From Lachnospiraceae bacterium (GTDB taxonomy: Bacteria > Bacillota_A > Clostridia > Lachnospirales > Lachnospiraceae): a stretch of 10,607 nt of DNA. Location: NCBI GenBank assembly GCA_017542725.1, contig JAFXWR010000299.1, positions 1 to 10,607 of the forward strand. Reading direction: 5' to 3'. Position numbers and translations under genes: made by a program. How positions within the stretch are numbered: position 1 is the stretch's first letter; every line of letters starts with the position of its first letter. Shown piece by piece: positions 5,734-10,607 of the stretch. The notes beneath the pieces were generated by a model. That model was not told where the DNA came from. It searched no databases and worked only from the letters and a program-made list of their open reading frames with translations.

Positions 5734-6858
5734 ATGGCAGGAAAAAGAGATTATTATGAAGTGCTTGGCGTAAGTAAGTCAGCAAGCGCGGATGAAATTA
5801 AAAAAGCATATAGAGCTTTAGCAAAGAAATATCACCCAGATGCAAATCCTGGTGATAAGACTGCCGAGGCAAAGTTTAAGGAGGCATCAGAGGCATATGC
5901 CGTTCTTTCTGATCCAGATAAAAAGAGAGCATATGATACCTATGGACATGCAGCATTTGATCCAAATTCTGCAGCAGGTGCTGCATCAGGATTTGGCGGA
6001 TTTGACTTTGGCTCAATGGATTTTTCAGATATTTTTTCTGATCTATTTGGTGGCGGTGCAAGTGGTGATATATTTGGAAATATTTTTGGTGGGGGTTATT
6101 CATCAGGTAGAAGAAGTAATAGACCAAGACAAGGTGAGAGTTTAAGAACTCGTGTCACAGTAACATTTGATGAAGCAATGAAGGGAACGAAAAAACAAAT
6201 TACGATTCCATACCAAGAAGAGTGTTCATCATGTCATGGTAGTGGAGCAAAGGCAGGAACTAGTCCAGTGACTTGTAGTAAGTGTGGTGGTAGAGGTCAA
6301 GTTACTATACAGCAAAGAACACCATTTGGTGTGATGCAATCTGTATCAACTTGTCCTGAGTGTAATGGCACTGGAAAAGTTATAAAAGATAAATGCCCAA
6401 GTTGCAATGGCACAGGTTATAATAGAGTTCAAAAAACTTTTGAGGTAAATATTCCGGCAGGAATTGACAATGGTCAATCTGTAAAACTTACGGGTGCAGG
6501 AAATCCTGGTGAAAATGGTGGACCAAGAGGAGACTTGCTTGTAAATGTCACAGTAGCACAGCACCCAATTTTGAAGAGACAGGGCATAAATATTTTTTCT
6601 ACAGTATCAATTGATTATCCTACAGCAGTTTTGGGTGGTGAGACAAAAGTTAAGACAGCTGATGGAGATGTGTTACTTACTATAAAGCCTGGAACTCAAA
6701 GTGATACGAAGATGAGACTAAAAGGAAAGGGCGTGCCACTTCTCAGAAATCCTAAATCAAGAGGCGACCAATATGTAACTATAGTGGTAAATGTTCCGAC
6801 AAATCTTAATAAGGAACAAAAGGATGCTCTCGAAAAATTTAGAAATACTTTACAATAG
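5734..6858 (+). CDS. dnaJ: Chaperone protein DnaJ (Hsp40, type I)
   Basis: Co-chaperone that delivers unfolded clients to DnaK and stimulates its ATPase. The 374-aa protein is full length and type I: J-domain 5-70 with His34-Pro35-Asp36; Gly/Phe-rich linker about 80-125; zinc region with four CxxCxGxG repeats starting at Cys164, Cys181, Cys207 and Cys221; then the client-binding beta domains to the C-terminus. The ATG at 5734 gives the standard [12 protein letters not shown] start and has AGAGG at 5725-5729; an upstream GTG at 5707 lies inside the CIRCE right arm and is rejected. Transcription comes from its own promoter with CIRCE, giving an HrcA-controlled unit. It is followed at once by a terminator, so it is monocistronic. 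The usual hrcA-grpE-dnaK genes are absent upstream, where a DUF6273-like lipoprotein lies instead. Confidence 0.98.
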   Translation: MAGKRDYYEVLGVSKSASADEIKKAYRALAKKYHPDANPGDKTAEAKFKEASEAYAVLSDPDKKRAYDTYGHAAFDPNSAAGAASGFGGFDFGSMDFSDIFSDLFGGGASGDIFGNIFGGGYSSGRRSNRPRQGESLRTRVTVTFDEAMKGTKKQITIPYQEECSSCHGSGAKAGTSPVTCSKCGGRGQVTIQQRTPFGVMQSVSTCPECNGTGKVIKDKCPSCNGTGYNRVQKTFEVNIPAGIDNGQSVKLTGAGNPGENGGPRGDLLVNVTVAQHPILKRQGINIFSTVSIDYPTAVLGGETKVKTADGDVLLTIKPGTQSDTKMRLKGKGVPLLRNPKSRGDQYVTIVVNVPTNLNKEQKDALEKFRNTLQ

Positions 6859-6863
6859 TAAAT

Positions 6864-6892
6864 AAAAACGACCTATACATAGGTCGTTTTTT
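6864..6892. terminator. Bidirectional intrinsic terminator between dnaJ and darA
   Basis: An 8-bp stem ACGACCTA / TAGGTCGT (6868-6875 with 6880-6887) closes a TACA loop. It has a T-run on the right and an A-run on the left, so it can end transcription from both sides. It lies 9 nt past the dnaJ stop and 26 nt past the end of the convergent darA. Confidence 0.92.
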
Positions 6893-6918
6893 ATGAATAT
6901 TAATTGTAAGAACATTAA

Positions 6919-7251
6919 CTAAAACTTTTCAAATTTATATACATCAGTCACGATGATTGTAGCTCCACCGATCTCTATGGTAGTAGGAACTGTGGTGTAG
7001 TTTATAGCAGTTGAAGGAAGGTTTATAGGCATTTCAACTTGAATTTTCTGCCTTTTTCCACATTCGTTCTTAATTACTTCAATTGCTTTGTCCACATCCT
7101 TGTCTTCAACGCAACTAAAAAGTGTGGTGTTGCCTCTTCTTAAGAAACCGCCAGAAGTGGCAAGTTTAGTTATTCTAAAGTTTTGACTTATAAGTGCATT
7201 TACTACATCAGACTCATTGTCTTGGCGAACTATAATATACATTAATTTCAT
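6919..7251 (-). CDS. darA: Cyclic-di-AMP receptor DarA/PstA (PII-like)
   Basis: Small trimeric PII-like signalling protein that binds the second messenger cyclic-di-AMP; the downstream partner in most Firmicutes is not well known. The 110-aa length equals that of the family (about 109). Family motifs are clear: MKL start, N-F-R-I-T-K-L-A-T-S-G-G-F-L-R at 24-38, N-T-T-L at 41-44, and GGATIIVTDV at 95-104. Arg26, Thr28, Gly35-Phe36-Leu37 and Asn41 fall at the positions where DarA proteins contact the nucleotide. Like PstA, it has a short B-loop and an extended T-loop region around 66-92. Very strong GGAGGTAG (complement of 7256-7263) and a consensus promoter at 7273-7301 precede it. It is transcribed divergently from the thioredoxin lipoprotein and convergently with dnaJ, as a single-gene unit. 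Confidence 0.95.
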   Translation of the reverse strand: MKLMYIIVRQDNESDVVNALISQNFRITKLATSGGFLRRGNTTLFSCVEDKDVDKAIEVIKNECGKRQKIQVEMPINLPSTAINYTTVPTTIEIGGATIIVTDVYKFEKF

Positions 7252-7272
7252 ACACCTACCTCCGATTTTTAT

Positions 7273-7301
7273 ATTATACTATAAAAATAGTAGTTTTTCA
7301 A
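7273..7301 (-). promoter_or_regulatory. Sigma-A promoter of darA
   Basis: On the minus strand: -35 TTGAAA (7301-7296), exactly 17 nt spacer, -10 TATAAT (7278-7273). The predicted start is about 7266, giving a 5' leader of about 15 nt that contains the GGAGG site. Confidence 0.85.
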
Positions 7302-7334
7302 TAAATGCAAGAATATTATTTTAACAAATTTTGT

Positions 7335-7363
7335 TTGAGTAAAAAATAAATTTGTGGTAAAAT
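7335..7363 (+). promoter_or_regulatory. Promoter of the thioredoxin-like lipoprotein gene
   Basis: -35 TTGAGT (7335-7340), 17-nt spacer ending in TGG, which supplies an extended -10 TGn, and -10 TAAAAT (7358-7363). The start point would be about 7369-7371, at the ATG itself, and no Shine-Dalgarno lies between. Confidence 0.7.
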
Positions 7364-7370
7364 ATTAAAT

Positions 7371-7961
7371 ATGAAAAAAATATTAACATGTACAATTTTT
7401 ATAATATCTGTTTTATTTGTTTTTTCTTGCGCAAAAAAACAAACAGAAGCATTGAACAATAAGCAATCGCAGGATGCAGCAGGCACTGTGAGACAAGATG
7501 ATAGTGCAACTAAGCAGTATAAGGATGATGATGTGTATTTTGATATGGTTGTAGGAATGACAATGCCAAATGTCAAGATTGAAACAAATAAAGGTGTAGA
7601 TTTCGATTTAAGCAAGACAAATAAGCCAGTACTTATGAATTTTTGGGCAACCTGGTGTCCGCCTTGTAGAATGGAAATGCCAGGACTTCAATCGCTATAT
7701 GAAGAGTATGGTGACAAAGTTGATTTTGTGATGATAAATCTTGGTGAAACAAAAGAGACCATTCAAGATTTTTTAGTTGAAAATGAATATTATACTTTCC
7801 CTATAGGATATGATACAAATAATTATTATGGAAATAAATTTGTCATGACTAGCATACCTACAACTTTTATAATAGGCAAAGATAAGATACTAAGAAATTA
7901 TATTATTGGTGCAAGACCTGAGGAGCAATTTAGAGAATACATAGAAGAGGCTATAAAATAA
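7371..7961 (+). CDS. TlpA/ResA-type thioredoxin-fold lipoprotein
   Basis: Extracytoplasmic thiol-disulfide oxidoreductase anchored in the membrane, 196 aa. Signal peptide 1-19 ends in lipobox V-F-S-C with lipidated Cys20, followed by a Gln/Asp-rich linker to about 55. The thioredoxin fold fills 60-196: V-G-M-T-M-P-N-V at 61-68 (typical AhpC/TSA-Redoxin opening), active site FWATWCPPCRMEMP at 91-104 with Cys96 and Cys99, and cis-Pro163 in TSIPTTFII. This is the pattern of TlpA, ResA and relatives, which reduce or oxidise disulfides in exported proteins or serve cytochrome maturation. No CcdA-type electron donor gene is next to it. The ATG is required by the signal peptide, but no ribosome binding site is present and the promoter puts the mRNA start at the ATG. 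The symporter gene starts 26 nt after the stop, so the two are probably co-transcribed. Confidence 0.92.
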   Translation: MKKILTCTIFIISVLFVFSCAKKQTEALNNKQSQDAAGTVRQDDSATKQYKDDDVYFDMVVGMTMPNVKIETNKGVDFDLSKTNKPVLMNFWATWCPPCRMEMPGLQSLYEEYGDKVDFVMINLGETKETIQDFLVENEYYTFPIGYDTNNYYGNKFVMTSIPTTFIIGKDKILRNYIIGARPEEQFREYIEEAIK

Positions 7962-7987
7962 TTTAATTATATATCAGAGGGGGAATT

Positions 7988-9280
7988 ATGAAAAAAAATA
8001 GCTTGCCATTACCTTTTAAACTATTGCTTGGTATAATAGTTGGAGGAGCAATAGGACTTTTCTGTAGGGCAAATATTCAAAGTACTGCAGGACTTATGCA
8101 AGTATTGATATGCTTGCATAGACTTATGGGACAATTTATTATGTTCTGTGTTCCACTTATTATTTTAGGGTTCATTATGCCAAGTATTACAACACTTGGC
8201 GATAACGCTGGAAAGTTTCTGGGGATAGCATTATTGCTTGCATATTTATCAAGTGTTTTTGCAGCAACATTATCAGCAGTAGTTGGATACTTAGTAGTTC
8301 CAATGCTCCATATTGCACGACCAGAGAATGCAACAGCACTTCCAGATGCAATTTTCAAACTTGACATTCCACAAATCATGCCAGTTATTACTGCACTTTT
8401 CTTATCAATTACAATGGGACTTGCAGTTGTATGGAACAGAGCGCAAACTTGGAAATCATTACTTGCTGAGTTCCAAGTAATGGTATTGTCTATAGTTGAA
8501 AAATGTGTTATACCTATACTTCCATTTTACATTGGTACTACATTTGTAACTCTTGGATTTGAGGGAACACTTAGTCAATTCCCAGTATTCTTAATTGCAA
8601 TTCTTATAGTTCTTGTTGGTCACTTTATTTGGATGGCAGTTCTCTATGGTTTGGCTGGTGCATATAGTGGAAAGAGTCCAGTAGAAGTATTTAAACACTA
8701 TGGTCCTGCATATATAACTGCAGTAGGAACTATGTCATCAGCAGCAACTCTTTCTGTAGCCCTTGAATGTGCAAGAAAGAGTAAAGCACTTCGTAAGGAC
8801 TTAGTAAACTTTGGTATACCTCTTTTTGCAAACATTCATCTTTGCGGATCAGTGTTAACTGAGACATTCTTTGTAATGATTATTTCTCAGATATTGTATG
8901 GAAGACTCCCAGCGCCAGGAACTATGGTTTTATTCATAGTATTGCTTGGTGTATTTGCAGTAGGAGCTCCTGGAGTTCCTGGTGGAACTGTAGTAGCGTC
9001 ACTTGGACTCGTTACTGGTGTTCTTGGATTTGATGAAACAGGTGCAGCATTAGTTCTTGCAATATTCGCTCTTCAAGATTCATTTGGTACAGCATGTAAT
9101 GTAACTTCAGATGGAGCACTCACTCTCTTCCTTACAGGATATGCAGAGAGACATCACATAATGGAAGCAGGAGAAAAGAAAGTTAAATTAGTAGCTGCAA
9201 AGGCAGGAGCTGCAGCAGTAAAGGCAACAAAGAAAGTTGCTGGTGCTGTGAAGAGAGCTGTTAAGAATCGTAAAAAATAG
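7988..9280 (+). CDS. Dicarboxylate/amino acid:cation symporter family protein (DAACS/SLC1), divergent
   Basis: Polytopic inner-membrane transporter of 430 aa, homologous to GltP/GltPh. Recognisable are the hydrophobic N-terminal scaffold helices (10-110), hairpin 1 with TMSSAATLS (248-256), TM7 with NIHLCGS (282-288), hairpin 2 with GAPGVPGGT (326-334) and TM8 with QDSFGTACNVTSDG (363-376). Aligned to GltPh, Asp364, Thr368, Asn371 and Asp375 keep Asp394, Thr398, Asn401 and Asp405. Gly367 replaces Arg397, which holds the side-chain carboxylate of aspartate, and Cys286 replaces sodium ligand Asp312. A substrate other than an acidic amino acid, and altered ion coupling, are therefore likely. After the last helix a Lys/Ala-rich tail (about 395-430) carries 11 Lys and 2 Arg. 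AGAGGGGG at 7976-7983 supports the start. It follows the thioredoxin lipoprotein by 26 nt and ends before a bidirectional terminator. Confidence 0.9.
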   Translation: MKKNSLPLPFKLLLGIIVGGAIGLFCRANIQSTAGLMQVLICLHRLMGQFIMFCVPLIILGFIMPSITTLGDNAGKFLGIALLLAYLSSVFAATLSAVVGYLVVPMLHIARPENATALPDAIFKLDIPQIMPVITALFLSITMGLAVVWNRAQTWKSLLAEFQVMVLSIVEKCVIPILPFYIGTTFVTLGFEGTLSQFPVFLIAILIVLVGHFIWMAVLYGLAGAYSGKSPVEVFKHYGPAYITAVGTMSSAATLSVALECARKSKALRKDLVNFGIPLFANIHLCGSVLTETFFVMIISQILYGRLPAPGTMVLFIVLLGVFAVGAPGVPGGTVVASLGLVTGVLGFDETGAALVLAIFALQDSFGTACNVTSDGALTLFLTGYAERHHIMEAGEKKVKLVAAKAGAAAVKATKKVAGAVKRAVKNRKK

Positions 9281-9283
9281 TTT

Positions 9284-9297
9284 ATTGAAATTTCAAT
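9284..9297. repeat. 14-nt perfect palindrome after the symporter gene
   Basis: ATTGAAATTTCAAT is self-complementary with no spacer, 4 nt after the symporter stop and just before the terminator hairpin. All pairs but two are A-T. It may be chance in AT-rich DNA; no function is assigned. Confidence 0.3.
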
Positions 9298-9306
9298 ATA
9301 GTGAAT

Positions 9307-9340
9307 AAAAATAACCGCTGTATGGCGGTTATTTTATTTA
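9307..9340. terminator. Bidirectional intrinsic terminator between symporter and brnQ
   Basis: An 11-bp stem (9308-9318 with 9325-9335), core AATAACCGC / GCGGTTATT, closes a 6-nt loop TGTATG. A-rich left and T-rich right flanks allow termination of both the symporter transcript (+) and brnQ (-), whose stop is at 9358. Confidence 0.88.
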
Positions 9341-9357
9341 TGAATTTTAATTTATAA

Positions 9358-10607
9358 TTAGTTTTTACTTGTCTTTGCCCATATGAGGCCGATTACAAGA
9401 CCAAATATTGCAGGCACTATCCAAGCGAGGCCTACACTTGCAAATGGGAGTTTGCTTTGGAAATTTGCAACACTCTCGATAAAACTTACTGGTATAAAGC
9501 TGTCTTTTGGGAATGAAACTATGAAGTCAAGTAATGCAGCTAATAATGTCAAAGTTATAGTTGCAGAAAAAACTTTTTTGTTAAAGCCAAATGCTTTTCC
9601 AAAAAGAGCAAGTAATATAAGACTTATTGCGAGTGGATAGATAAACATCAAAAATGGTATTGCATAAGTGATGATAGCATCAAGCCCAAAATTAGATACT
9701 GCAAATGAAAATACTGTAAATGCAATTGACCATTGTTTCATTGATAAGAAATTTGGGAACATCTTGCTAAACATTTCAGAACAACTAACTATAAGAGCTA
9801 CAGATGTTTTGAAACAAGCAAGAGTAACAGTTGCAAATAATATGTATAAACCTAAATTTCCAAAATAGTGTCCACTGATTTGTGAAAGAGCGATAGTACC
9901 ATTTGAAGAAGTCTCATAAACTCCTCTACTCATAGTTCCCATAAATGTAGTAAGGAGATAGATGAGGGCCATAAATCCGCAGCCTATAGCTCCAGCTTTT
10001 ACTGTATTCATAGCTACATCAGTATCATTAGTGATTCCGAGATTTCTTATAACGGTGATAACTGTGATACCAAAGGCGAGACTTGCGATTGCATCCATAG
10101 TGTTGTAACCCTCTAAGAATCCTTTAAAGAATGGTTGGGCTGCATATGATTCATCAGGAACTATTACGCCACCCTTAAGCATAGGGTTTGCAAATGATAC
10201 TATGATAAGTACAAATAAGAATACAAGGAATAATGGGTTAATTATTTTTCCAATATAATGCATTATGCCACTTGGCTTGAGTGCAAGAATTAGTGCGAGC
10301 GCAAAGAACACAAATGTAAATATAAGTCTTGGAATGACAATATTGCCATCAGTAAATTGTGATGACAAGATTCCAAATGAAGTTGTTGCACATCTTGGTA
10401 TTGCGAAGAATGGACCTATAGTCAGATAGAGTAAGATAGTAAAGAAGTATTTGTATTTCTCACCAACAAGTGATGCTAAATCAAATAAACTATCTTTCTT
10501 ACTTGTGCCGAGGCAAGCGACTCCGAGTAGTGGAAGACCCACGCCAGTAACTATAAAGCCGATTGCAGCAGGCAATGAGTTTGTACCTGCAAGTTGGCCC
10601 ATGTGAA
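9358..10607 (-). CDS. brnQ: Branched-chain amino acid:cation symporter BrnQ (partial, N-terminus off the window)
   Basis: Membrane carrier of the LIVCS family that imports leucine, isoleucine and valine with sodium or protons. About 415 residues are visible against about 430-450 in the family. The visible part begins at the H-M-G-Q-L-A-G segment that follows the first helix's F-P-P motif, and the codon before the Met is His, so the gene continues past the right edge and the Met at 10602 is internal. Family features include VGLPLLGVACLG near the start, IGPFFAIPRCATTSFGI, FLEGYNTMDAIASLAFGI (cation-site region) and GCGFMALIYLLTT. About eleven hydrophobic helices can be traced, and the end is W-A-K-T-S-K-N. 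It is convergent with the other transporter gene and shares the terminator at 9307-9340. The promoter lies outside the window. Confidence 0.95.
   Translation of the reverse strand, partial: HMGQLAGTNSLPAAIGFIVTGVGLPLLGVACLGTSKKDSLFDLASLVGEKYKYFFTILLYLTIGPFFAIPRCATTSFGILSSQFTDGNIVIPRLIFTFVFFALALILALKPSGIMHYIGKIINPLFLVFLFVLIIVSFANPMLKGGVIVPDESYAAQPFFKGFLEGYNTMDAIASLAFGITVITVIRNLGITNDTDVAMNTVKAGAIGCGFMALIYLLTTFMGTMSRGVYETSSNGTIALSQISGHYFGNLGLYILFATVTLACFKTSVALIVSCSEMFSKMFPNFLSMKQWSIAFTVFSFAVSNFGLDAIITYAIPFLMFIYPLAISLILLALFGKAFGFNKKVFSATITLTLLAALLDFIVSFPKDSFIPVSFIESVANFQSKLPFASVGLAWIVPAIFGLVIGLIWAKTSKN

Noticed and set aside
5876..6127. Minus-strand open frame, and another plus-strand frame, within dnaJ
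   Set aside because: Both arise from the Gly/Phe-rich and Asp-rich codons of dnaJ; composition is biased and no start signal exists.
1..10607. CRISPR array, tRNA, rRNA, insertion sequence or phage genes
   Set aside because: No regularly spaced repeats, no cloverleaf or rRNA-like segment and no transposase, integrase or phage structural protein could be seen on either strand.

Overview
The window is AT-rich DNA with short intergenic gaps, strong AGGAGG-type ribosome binding sites, lipoprotein signal peptides and a CIRCE heat-shock operator. It also has a cyclic-di-AMP PII-like receptor and a two-iron superoxide reductase. Together these suggest an anaerobic low-GC Firmicute of class Clostridia, perhaps Lachnospiraceae or a relative. 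The family assignment is inference only.

Left part (1-4404, all + strand). The 3' end of an unknown gene with an Asp/Tyr/His-rich tail is followed 9 nt later by a lipoprotein whose mature domain is a complete barnase-type ribonuclease. Its barstar-type inhibitor comes next. Then come an unusually short relative of S-adenosylmethionine synthetase (275 aa), aldose 1-epimerase (galM) and galactokinase (galK). Three copies of a 26-nt imperfect palindrome lie just upstream of the start codons of barstar, galM and galK. Two copies are identical and the third keeps the ends and the layout. Barstar and galM lack a good Shine-Dalgarno sequence and the repeat lies where it would be expected.

Middle (4405-7251). 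A class I desulfoferrodoxin (oxygen defence) is followed by a DUF6273-like lipoprotein. A textbook sigma-A promoter overlapping a CIRCE operator then drives dnaJ alone, ending at a bidirectional terminator. The convergent minus-strand gene is darA, the cyclic-di-AMP receptor, with its own consensus promoter.

Right part (7252-10607). A TlpA-type thioredoxin lipoprotein starts so close to its predicted promoter that its mRNA may be leaderless. It is followed by a divergent dicarboxylate/amino acid:cation symporter homologue, which lacks the substrate-carboxylate arginine and carries a Lys/Ala-rich tail. A second bidirectional terminator separates it from a convergent BrnQ branched-chain amino acid carrier that runs off the right edge.

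No rRNA, tRNA, CRISPR array, insertion sequence or phage gene is visible. The less ordinary items are the palindromes at translation starts, the membrane-anchored barnase with its barstar, the compact MetK-like enzyme, the stand-alone CIRCE-dnaJ unit and the altered symporter.
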